NCBI GenBank assembly: GCA_964496705.1
Contig: CAZCBJ010000243.1
Location: forward strand, 1-5,588
DNA length: 5,588 bases
Direction: 5' to 3'
From: CAZCBJ01 sp964496705
Lineage (GTDB): Bacteria; Chloroflexota; Anaerolineae; Anaerolineales; Anaerolineaceae
The notes under the pieces are model-generated. The model saw only the letters and a list, made by a program, of their open reading frames with translations. It searched no databases and had not been told where the DNA came from. Shown piece by piece: positions 1 through 5,249 of the stretch. Position numbers and translations under genes: made by a program. Every line of letters starts with the position of its first letter. Positions within the stretch are counted from its first letter, which is position 1.

Positions 1-372
1 CAATTTGACCGGTTGGTTGAGCGCGGGCGGCTGGCTGAAGATCAGCTTCGCGTGCTGGCGGGTCATGAAGGCGTTGCAGCGCGTGTTGATGCAGCGCGCC
101 TGGTACCACGCGTCGGGGAACATCGGGGTGCACACCGCCAGCGGTAAGCGCAGCCGCTGGATCGCGCGGATGAAATTCCACAGCGGCGCCTGCCTGGCCT
201 GGATCGCTTCGGCTCCGCCGCAGACCCCCGAACGCACCAGCGCACAGTCGGCGTCGGAGCTGCAGGCGTTGATCTGCTCCAGCGGCGGCGGCTTCACCGC
301 GTAAGCGGCGATGCACAGCAAGACGATGCCCCCGATCACCCCGATCCACACCCATCCGGTGCTGCGTTTCAT
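1..372 (-). CDS. Membrane-anchored cysteine-rich small protein, unknown function (3' end beyond window)
   Basis: I do not recognise a named family. The first 124 residues are visible and the frame is still open at the left edge. The N-terminus is MKRS followed by one hydrophobic stretch (about residues 7-26), which fits a signal anchor or uncleaved signal peptide with the rest outside the cytoplasm. The Cys at residue 20 follows VLL, so it does not make a proper lipobox. The exported part has six cysteines (37, 43, 51, 81, 94, 99), including a C-SSDAD-C segment, enough for up to three disulfides. This C-x5-C start resembles small exported proteins of unknown function with a CxxDxDC-type motif, but that is pattern memory only. 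The ATG at 372 was chosen because a strong Shine-Dalgarno (GGAGGTGG, plus-strand 376-383) lies a few nucleotides upstream. Overlapping open frames here lack comparable support. The gene starts 59 bp beyond the inverted-repeat element, which separates it from araA. Confidence 0.7.
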   Translation of the reverse strand, partial: MKRSTGWVWIGVIGGIVLLCIAAYAVKPPPLEQINACSSDADCALVRSGVCGGAEAIQARQAPLWNFIRAIQRLRLPLAVCTPMFPDAWYQARCINTRCNAFMTRQHAKLIFSQPPALNQPVKL

Positions 373-399
373 CTGCCACCTCCCCCCCGCAACCCTCAC

Positions 400-415
400 C
401 ACCGTCTGACCGGTG
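400..415. other. Small dyad in the leader of the cysteine-rich protein gene
   Basis: CACCG (400-404) pairs with CGGTG (411-415) around a 6-nt loop, 28 nt upstream of the ATG at 372. It could be a weak RNA hairpin or a protein-binding dyad, but five base pairs in GC-rich DNA is also likely by chance. Confidence 0.2.
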
Positions 416-431
416 TGGAAGCGGGTCTGAG

Positions 432-453
432 TACTCTGTCAACAAAGTTTTGC
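432..453 (+). repeat. Left terminal inverted repeat
   Basis: This 22-bp repeat is matched by the complement of 587-608, with mismatches only at positions 3, 5 and 19. Read outward on the minus strand it contains TTGACA, a perfect -35-like hexamer pointing at the cysteine-rich protein gene. I see no good -10 box at the right distance. Confidence 0.7.
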
Positions 454-538
454 TATCCAAGCGCGGACAGACCCTTCGCTTTGGGGTGCTGCGCATGAGA
501 AGCTCTGATCAAATCCGCTCAGGGAATCACCTCGCGTG

Positions 539-585
539 AGTCCCTTCAGTCGCTGCGCTCCTTCAGGGACTGCGGGCTTTTTTTT
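539..585 (+). terminator. Hairpin plus T-tract inside the inverted-repeat element
   Basis: AGTCCCT (539-545) is perfectly complementary to AGGGACT (565-571). GCGGGC (572-577) and then eight T's (578-585) follow. The arrangement resembles a plus-strand intrinsic terminator, although the 6-nt spacer between stem and T-tract is longer than ideal. CCTTCAG is directly repeated at 543-549 and 560-566. No plus-strand gene lies upstream to be terminated, so the structure probably travelled with the mobile element. On the minus strand the A-tract precedes the hairpin, so it should not terminate araA transcripts. Confidence 0.4.
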
Positions 586-586
586 G

Positions 587-608
587 GCAGAACTTTGTTG
601 ACACAATA
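587..608 (-). repeat. Right terminal inverted repeat
   Basis: This is the partner of the repeat at 432-453. Read outward on the plus strand it also presents TTGACA (598-603), pointing antisense into the 3' end of araA. The hexamer 17 nt downstream (TAACCG, 621-626) is a poor -10 match. Confidence 0.7.
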
Positions 609-660
609 CTGAGCCATCCATAACCGATTTCACTTTTTGCCCAGACCCGCCCCATCCTCC

Positions 661-678
661 CGCAGGTGCGGACCTGCG
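661..678 (-). other. Hairpin just downstream of araA, no U-tract
   Basis: CGCAGGT (661-667) and ACCTGCG (672-678) form a perfect 7-bp GC-rich stem with a 4-nt loop, beginning 10 nt past the araA stop codon. No T-run follows on the minus strand, so it is not a classical intrinsic terminator. It could stabilise the mRNA 3' end or pause polymerase. Confidence 0.4.
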
Positions 679-688
679 CGAGGGTAAA

Positions 689-2194
689 TTACAACCCTTT
701 CGCCAGGTGGTAATACATTTCATTCCAGCGCAGCTCCTTCTTGAACCCGGAGACCTGCGTGTCCTTGCCGATGACCACGAATTCCATCCCCGCCATCTCG
801 GCAAAGTCCTGTATGTGCTGCGCGGTGACGGAATGGGCAAAGCCGGTGTGATGCGCGCCGCCCGCCAGGATCCAGGCTGCTGCGGCGGTTTTCAGGTTGG
901 GGCGCGGCACCCACACCACGCGCGCCACCGGCAGTTTGGGCAGCGGCGCATCCGGCGCGACCACGTCCACCTCGTTGACGATCACGCGGAAGCGGTTGCC
1001 CATGTCAATCACGCTGGCGTTGATCGCCGGTCCGCCGCGCACATTGAACACCAGCCGGGCCGGGTCGTCCTTGCCGCCGATGGACAGCGGGTGCATCTCC
1101 AACGCCGGCTGGTCATCGGCGATCGAGGCGCACACCTCGAGCATGTGCGCGCCGAGCACCTTCATGCCGCGCGGGTCGAGATGGTAGGTGTAATCTTCCA
1201 TGAAGGACACCCCGCCCGGCAGCCCAACGCTCATCACCTTCATCGCGCGCACCAGCGCGGCGGTTTTCCAGTCGCCCTCGGCGCCAAAGCCGTAGCCGGA
1301 GGCCATCAGCCGCTGCACCGCCAGCCCCGGGAGCTGCGCCAGGCCGTAGAGGTCCTCGAAGGTGGTGGTGAAGGCCTTGAAGCCGCCGTTTTCCAGGAAG
1401 GCGCGCATGCCCAGCTCGATGCGCGCGCTCTCGCGCAGCGCGGCGCGCCTACTGCCGCCCGAACGCAGGTCTGCCGCCACCCGGTAGGATTGGTCATATT
1501 CGGCGGTCAGGCGCTCGATCTCGGCGTCGGACACCTGGCGGACGAAGACAGCCAGCTCACCCACGCCGTAGCCGTTGACCGAGTAGCCCCAGCGTATTTG
1601 CGCTTCCACCTTGTCGCCTTCGGTGACCGCCACCTCGCGCATGTTATCGCCGAAGCGCGCTACACGCGCGCCCTGGGCGTCAGCCCAGGCGCAAGCCGCC
1701 CGCGCCCAGACGCCCATCTCGGCTTGCACGTCCTCCGCCTGCCAGTGCCCGACCACCACCTTACGCTCCAGGCGCAGGCGCGTGCCGATGAAGCCGAACT
1801 CGCGGTCGCCGTGCGCCGACTGGTTGAGGTTCATGAAGTCCATGTCAATCTCAGCCCAGGGGATGTCGCGGTTGAACTGGGTGTGCAGGTGCAGGAAGGG
1901 CTTCTTGAGCAGGCTCAGCCCGGCGATCCACATTTTGGCCGGCGAAAAGGTGTGCATCCAGGTGATCAGCCCAACGCAGGCGGGAGCGGAGTTGGCATCC
2001 AGGCACAACTGGCGGATGGCGTCCGGGGTGGTCAGCACGGGTTTGAACACCACGCGCACGGGGATGTGGGCGGATTGGTCCAGCGCGGCAGCGATGGTCT
2101 GCGAATGTTCGGCAACCTGGCGCAGCGTCTCGGCGCCGTAGAGGTGCTGGCTGCCGGTGACGAACCAGATTTCATAGGGTTTGAGGTCAATCAT
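689..2194 (-). CDS. araA: L-arabinose isomerase
   Basis: This cytoplasmic metal-dependent (usually Mn2+) enzyme converts L-arabinose to L-ribulose, the first step of the bacterial arabinose pathway. The 501-residue length is normal for the family (E. coli about 500). The N-terminal FVTGSQHLYG (11-20) is a family hallmark. The catalytic and metal ligands known from E. coli AraA (Glu306, Glu333, His350, His450) appear at E306 in FGAEGDWKT, E333 in FMEDYTYH, H350 in GAHMLEVC and H449 in GGAHHTGFAH. The protein is therefore expected to be active. The ATG at 2194 is preceded by AGGAG with 7-nt spacing (plus-strand 2202-2206). The 180-bp gap upstream suggests its own promoter or at least a processed leader. 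No ribulokinase, epimerase, AraR/AraC-type regulator or sugar transporter lies beside it in the window. The long open frame on the opposite strand is a shadow. Confidence 0.97.
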   Translation of the reverse strand: MIDLKPYEIWFVTGSQHLYGAETLRQVAEHSQTIAAALDQSAHIPVRVVFKPVLTTPDAIRQLCLDANSAPACVGLITWMHTFSPAKMWIAGLSLLKKPFLHLHTQFNRDIPWAEIDMDFMNLNQSAHGDREFGFIGTRLRLERKVVVGHWQAEDVQAEMGVWARAACAWADAQGARVARFGDNMREVAVTEGDKVEAQIRWGYSVNGYGVGELAVFVRQVSDAEIERLTAEYDQSYRVAADLRSGGSRRAALRESARIELGMRAFLENGGFKAFTTTFEDLYGLAQLPGLAVQRLMASGYGFGAEGDWKTAALVRAMKVMSVGLPGGVSFMEDYTYHLDPRGMKVLGAHMLEVCASIADDQPALEMHPLSIGGKDDPARLVFNVRGGPAINASVIDMGNRFRVIVNEVDVVAPDAPLPKLPVARVVWVPRPNLKTAAAAWILAGGAHHTGFAHSVTAQHIQDFAEMAGMEFVVIGKDTQVSGFKKELRWNEMYYHLAKGL

Positions 2195-2216
2195 GGGTAG
2201 GCTCCTGGGGGAAGAG

Positions 2217-2244
2217 GTGATGGGTGATGAGGGATGAGTGAGAA
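2217..2244. repeat. Degenerate 7-bp tandem repeat, four units
   Basis: The four consecutive heptamers read GTGATGG, GTGATGA, GGGATGA and GTGAGAA on the plus strand. They sit directly upstream of the araA ribosome binding site, so they may be transcribed as part of its leader. Similar heptamer arrays are known in noncoding DNA of some bacteria such as cyanobacteria. Function here is unknown. Confidence 0.5.
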
Positions 2245-2318
2245 GTTATCCGTGAGCAGTAAATTCTTAAGACGGAGATCAGGCATTCGTGATGAGGAAG
2301 AATGGGAAACCTTAAAAA

Positions 2319-2351
2319 ATTCGGGGCATTCGTCCATACGTGACATTCGTG
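2319..2351. repeat. Degenerate CACGAATG-type tandem repeat, four units
   Basis: On the minus strand, copies of a CGAATG-like core (the second is CGTATG, the fourth CGAATT) recur at spacings of 9, 8 and 9 nt, the first two within units CACGAATGT and CACGTATGG. An isolated fifth copy of CACGAATG lies at 2284-2291. It looks like a decaying noncoding microsatellite-type repeat, or less likely a set of phased protein-binding sites. Confidence 0.5.
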
Positions 2352-2374
2352 ATTTTCTTCTACTCCCTTTCGCC

Positions 2375-2815
2375 TCAATATACTACAAAACGTTGATTTT
2401 CTGGAAGAAGTTCCATCAATCCCGGCAGGGCAGCCGCCTCGCCGCAAAACACCAGGTGGGCGCGGCAGGCGCAGTCGGAGGCTCCGAAGCGCGGCAGCGG
2501 TACCGTGCAGGCAGGTTGAGCGCAGAGGGTCTGCGCCCAGGCATGCTCCAGGCGCTGCGCGCTGGTCGTAAACCAGATTTCGCGCACCTCCGCGTACGCG
2601 CGCAGCGTATCGATATGCCAGCGCGGACGCGCCGCCGGGCGCAAATGGTGCAGCAGCCGTCCGCGCAGCCCGCCCGGGCCGAACGCACTGCCGATGTACA
2701 AATACCAGCCAGGCCGGATGTCAAGAACACCCAGCCGCCCGATCGGCACCCCGCCGGACTGCCGCGCCCGCAGGACGAGCACATACGTTCCAGGCAGGCG
2801 CGGCAGCTCTTCCAC
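2375..2815 (-). CDS. DUF123 / Uri-type GIY-YIG superfamily protein
   Basis: The 146-residue protein matches the DUF123 (COG1833) pattern over nearly its full length: PGTYVLVL (8-15), IGRLG (25-29), GWYLYIGSAFGPGGL (36-50, the GIY-YIG-like core), an Arg-rich helix (51-59), WHIDTLR (66-72), the E-x-AxA-like EHAWAQ (90-95) and FGASDCACRAHL (110-121). Members are annotated as predicted endonucleases, but their biological substrate is poorly known. The frame is open up to an ATG at 3010, but that start would add about 65 non-family residues and overlap the upstream methyltransferase gene by 190 bp. I chose GTG at 2815, 2 nt after the methyltransferase stop, with GGGCGG 6 nt upstream. TTG at 2821, overlapping the stop, is the alternative. 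Either implies translational coupling. The tie to the metabolic genes is positional only. Confidence 0.85.
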   Translation of the reverse strand: MEELPRLPGTYVLVLRARQSGGVPIGRLGVLDIRPGWYLYIGSAFGPGGLRGRLLHHLRPAARPRWHIDTLRAYAEVREIWFTTSAQRLEHAWAQTLCAQPACTVPLPRFGASDCACRAHLVFCGEAAALPGLMELLPENQRFVVY

Positions 2816-2817
2816 GC

Positions 2818-4221
2818 TCAACCGCCCAGCAGGTCTGCCTCGGCTGCGCGGCACAGCCTGTCCAGCTCGCGAGCCTTGTCTTCCGGCAGGTGATAGTCGT
2901 GCTGCGCGATCAGACGCACGACCTCGGCGCCGGCCATCTCCGCAAAGGTGCGCTGCCCGCTGGCCAGCCAGCGCTGCAGCGACTCGCTCGTCCAGCGTTT
3001 GGAGGTCCACAGCACCCGGCGGAATGCGCTCAGCGTGGTGGGATGCTCCAGGTAGCTGCCCGAAGGGCCCACCTCCTGAATGGCGTCCAGGCAGAAGGCT
3101 TCGTCGGAAAACTCATATCCCGCCACAACGTGCTGATAGTAGCGCAGCAGCTCCAGGTCCATCAGCAATTGCACCGGGCTGAAGACCATGTCCACGCCCA
3201 GCAGCCCACCGAAGCGGTAGTTGCGCTTGCCCAGCAGCGCCATCGCCATGCCGTAGGCGGCGCGCTGCGCGGCGGCCTGCTGGTCAGCGAGGTTGGCGGA
3301 AGAGTGGTAGGCGTCGCAATCCAGCCCCTCCCAGCCGTAGAACTCGCGCAGTTGAGCCAGGATCAGGTCGCTGATCAGCATATCCGGCGTGCCGTAGACG
3401 ATCTCTGCGCTGCGCATGTCCACCGGCCACAGGCGGCATTCGACATGGATTTGCTCCAGGCCGGTCATCTCGCGCGCCATCACGTAGGCGCCCCAGATGG
3501 CCGCGGCCGCCATGCAGAAACCGCCGAGGAACTGCACAGGCGCAGAAATGCCCATCATCGGCATGCCGCCCACCTCGACGTGCTTCAGCTCCTTGCGGTG
3601 CTTGAACAGCGCATCGAAGGTGACCCCCTCGGCGCGCATCGGGCTGACCAGGAAGACCGCCATGCTCTTCTCCTTGCCCATCAGCTCCTCCATGCGGAAC
3701 AGCCATTCAGCCGACGCCTCGGTGGAGATGGTGGCTTCGCCGCCCGAGCGAGAGTGCTTCGCCCCGATCTGGTAACAGCGCACATCGCGGATCTCCGGCG
3801 GCACATCCTGCGGCACACCCGGCGCCGCGCCGTACACGTTCTGCGCGTGCAGCACATCCACCAGTTTGGTCAGCTCGACCACATCCATCTCGGTGAACGG
3901 GCGCACACCGCCGAGGCGCCAGTCAGCCAGGTGGCTGGGATAATTGCTGAGGATGGTGATCCTCCACGGGGCTTCCTGCTCTGGCTGAAGGCGCCGGGCA
4001 GCCAGGCGGCGCGACTCGGCCACACATTCCTCCACCAACCCGCGCTCAAAGCGCAGGCGGCTGCCGTCCAGGCGGTAGCCCGGGCGGGCGCGGAAGAAAT
4101 CCTGAATGGCCGGGTTGGTCACTTCCAGGCCGTTGGTCTCCAGCACCTGCATGGCTCTGGCGTGAAATTGTTCCAATTGGTCGGGGCTCATCCCGCCGGC
4201 GAGTTGGTGTTGGATGCGCAT
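2818..4221 (-). CDS. Trimethylamine methyltransferase (MttB/COG5598) family protein, non-pyrrolysine type
   Basis: The 467-residue protein follows the MttB family pattern, clearest in its second half: APVQFLGGF...AIWGAYVMAREMTG (227-254), VYGTPDMLISDLILAQLREFYG (275-296), the ANLADQQAAAQR segment (309-320), FSPVQLLMDLELL (347-359) and DAIQEVGPSGSYLEHPTT (379-396). Family enzymes transfer a methyl group from a methylated or quaternary amine to the Co(I) corrinoid of a partner protein. Archaeal TMA enzymes need pyrrolysine read through an in-frame UAG. This gene has no internal UAG, placing it with bacterial homologues such as MtgB (glycine betaine), MtpB (proline betaine) and MtcB (carnitine). 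The real substrate is unknown. No corrinoid protein or activase is in the window. The ATG at 4221 lies 10 nt after the upstream stop, with GAGGGG as a Shine-Dalgarno overlapping that stop, so the two genes are probably cotranscribed and coupled. Confidence 0.85.
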   Translation of the reverse strand: MRIQHQLAGGMSPDQLEQFHARAMQVLETNGLEVTNPAIQDFFRARPGYRLDGSRLRFERGLVEECVAESRRLAARRLQPEQEAPWRITILSNYPSHLADWRLGGVRPFTEMDVVELTKLVDVLHAQNVYGAAPGVPQDVPPEIRDVRCYQIGAKHSRSGGEATISTEASAEWLFRMEELMGKEKSMAVFLVSPMRAEGVTFDALFKHRKELKHVEVGGMPMMGISAPVQFLGGFCMAAAAIWGAYVMAREMTGLEQIHVECRLWPVDMRSAEIVYGTPDMLISDLILAQLREFYGWEGLDCDAYHSSANLADQQAAAQRAAYGMAMALLGKRNYRFGGLLGVDMVFSPVQLLMDLELLRYYQHVVAGYEFSDEAFCLDAIQEVGPSGSYLEHPTTLSAFRRVLWTSKRWTSESLQRWLASGQRTFAEMAGAEVVRLIAQHDYHLPEDKARELDRLCRAAEADLLGG

Positions 4222-4231
4222 GGGCTGCCCC

Positions 4232-5188
4232 TCACCAGTTCTTCAAGTTCTCCTCCGCCTTCAACACCGGCGGCCAGGTCGCCAGGTCGCCCGGCTGCAC
4301 CGCGCCCCAGGTGGTGCACAGGTGGCCGATGACGCCCTTCCCCCAGAACGGGCGGGCGGCGGCGATCAGCGCCTGGGTGTTTTCGACCACGCGCCAGCCG
4401 CCAGGCCACACTGCGAATCCGGCTTTGGTCAATATTTCGATTGAAGGGTAGGCGGGCAGCATCTCGTAGTGCCAGTCGCACATCACGATGTCGCGCGGGA
4501 CGCGGTCAATGGCAGTGTCGGTGCCGTTTTCTGCCGCCTCCCACAGGCCGTAGCCGGTCTGTTCGGCGTTGAGCAGCCGGTCGGCCCACATCAGCATCTG
4601 CAAGCCGTACTTGCCGACCAGGATTTCATGGTAATCGTTGACCGCCGCGGCGAAAATCTCGCCCGTGTCAGCGCCGCGGCAGCGCGGGCAGTGCTCCGAG
4701 CCAATCAGGAAAATCTCGTCCAGCCCAACGTGCAGCGCGTCGGCGTCAAAAGCCTCGACCAGCTCCTCGAATAGGTCGAAGATGATCGGGTTGACCTCCG
4801 GGTGGCGCGGGCACCAGGAGCGGCAGTAGATGCCCTCGTTGTCGGGGAACTGCCCGGGGGTTTCATCGTACTGCGGGTAGCGGGTCAGCAGCGGGAAGGT
4901 GTGCTTGGCCCAGGATTGGTGCCCGATGCACTGGAACTGGGGGATCAGGCGTACGCCCTCGGCGCGGCAAGCCTCCCGCAGGGCGCGAACATCGGCTTTG
5001 GCGGCGGTTTGATCGTCGCGCAGCTCGGGGTGCGACTCAAAGGCGTAGTTGTAGTTGATCTCCGCCACCAGGGTATTGATTCCCACCCGGCGCAGGGCGG
5101 GCACAGCCGCCGTCAGAGCCTGCGCGTCCGCGCTGCCGCGCTGCATCAGCACATGCGCGCCGAACCAGGGAGTTTGAAGTTTTTCCAT
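4232..5188 (-). CDS. GH20-like glycoside hydrolase (beta-N-acetylhexosaminidase-type catalytic domain)
   Basis: The 318-residue protein reads as a single TIM barrel with no signal peptide, so it is probably cytoplasmic. HVGLDEIF (153-160) matches the GH20 signature H-x-G-x-D-E, giving D157/E158 as the likely catalytic pair of substrate-assisted hydrolysis. NTLVAEINYNYAF (38-50), LIPQFQCIGHQSW (81-93), MWAD (200-203) and CTTWGA (291-296) fit barrel strands lining the active site. HCPRC (166-170), a CxxC just after the catalytic pair, could bind metal. It lacks the accessory N-terminal domain common in classical GH20 enzymes, so substrate specificity may differ. The frame opens at an ATG at 5233, but I start at the ATG at 5188: AAGGA lies 10 nt upstream and the protein-like sequence begins there. 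The gene lies 61 bp after the creatininase-type gene and 10 bp before the methyltransferase gene. Confidence 0.75.
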   Translation of the reverse strand: MEKLQTPWFGAHVLMQRGSADAQALTAAVPALRRVGINTLVAEINYNYAFESHPELRDDQTAAKADVRALREACRAEGVRLIPQFQCIGHQSWAKHTFPLLTRYPQYDETPGQFPDNEGIYCRSWCPRHPEVNPIIFDLFEELVEAFDADALHVGLDEIFLIGSEHCPRCRGADTGEIFAAAVNDYHEILVGKYGLQMLMWADRLLNAEQTGYGLWEAAENGTDTAIDRVPRDIVMCDWHYEMLPAYPSIEILTKAGFAVWPGGWRVVENTQALIAAARPFWGKGVIGHLCTTWGAVQPGDLATWPPVLKAEENLKNW

Positions 5189-5193
5189 ATTTT

Positions 5194-5203
5194 CACCGTC
5201 CTT
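5194..5203 (-). promoter_or_regulatory. Ribosome binding site that decides the GH20-like start
   Basis: AAGGACGGTG on the minus strand precedes the ATG at 5188, with AAGGA ending 10 nt before it (slightly long spacing). The in-frame ATGs at 5233 and 5221 have no clear purine-rich site in front, which favours the shorter protein. The leader is locally AT-rich. Confidence 0.5.
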
Positions 5204-5249
5204 TTCAAAAATATTGTTCATCTCATCACACACAAGGCTGGCTTGCCGG

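Larger units (their letters stand above)
432..608. mobile_element. Candidate MITE or relic insertion element, 177 bp, no transposase
   Basis: The stretch is bounded by 22-bp imperfect terminal inverted repeats (19 of 22 positions match) with an identical 13-bp core, TGTCAACAAAGTT, at 437-449 and its complement at 591-603. The pentamer CTGAG sits directly outside both ends (427-431 and 609-613), as expected for a target-site duplication. Both ends also begin with TA, so a TA duplication of the IS630/Tc1-mariner kind is an alternative reading. The interior is too short for a transposase and no convincing reading frame lies inside it. It contains a hairpin and a T-tract. The element fills the gap between araA (80 bp away) and the cysteine-rich protein gene (59 bp away). 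The parent transposon family cannot be named from this sequence. A chance inverted repeat is unlikely at this length, but mobility is inferred. Confidence 0.65.
2195..2374 (-). promoter_or_regulatory. araA upstream region with two short-repeat arrays; promoter not pinned down
   Basis: This 180-bp gap between the DUF123-type gene and araA is clearly more AT-rich than the coding DNA around it. It holds the araA Shine-Dalgarno (2202-2206), a 7-bp repeat array (2217-2244) and an 8-9-bp repeat array (2319-2351). Stretches such as CTTAAGAATTTAC (minus strand, about 2275-2263) and GGATAACTT (about 2253-2245) are possible promoter parts, but no convincing -35/-10 pair with proper spacing stands out. 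The short open frame that can be drawn through it (2187-2447) looks like noncoding sequence. Confidence 0.4.

Noticed and set aside
5..304. Plus-strand 99-codon frame at the left edge
   Set aside because: It is antisense to the cysteine-rich protein gene, which has a better ribosome binding site and a proper signal-anchor segment.
439..840. Minus-strand 133-codon frame crossing the inverted-repeat element and the end of araA
   Set aside because: It overlaps the araA coding end in another frame and runs through noncoding inverted-repeat DNA. There is no plausible protein signature.
707..2200. 497-codon open frame on the plus strand opposite araA
   Set aside because: It is an exact antisense shadow of araA, His/Arg/Gly-rich with no family pattern. 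It is explained by strong GC bias at third codon positions.
2319..2351. CRISPR-like array
   Set aside because: The units are 8-9 bp and directly abutting with no spacers, so this is a simple tandem repeat.
2187..2447. Minus-strand 86-codon frame in the araA upstream gap
   Set aside because: It overlaps the DUF123 C-terminus and encodes the short repeats as Ser/His-rich sequence, so it looks like translated noncoding DNA.
2234..2893. Plus-strand 219-codon frame starting in the araA upstream gap
   Set aside because: Most of it is antisense to the DUF123-type gene. The composition is Arg/Ala/Pro-rich with no domain.
2890..4332. 480-codon plus-strand open frame opposite the methyltransferase gene
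   Set aside because: It has the same antisense-shadow character, low-complexity His/Gln/Ala/Arg composition and no recognisable motif.
5234..5249. GCTGGC/GCCGGC dyad between the creatininase-type and GH20-like genes
   Set aside because: It has a 2-nt loop, one wobble pair and no T-tract, so it is not a credible terminator.
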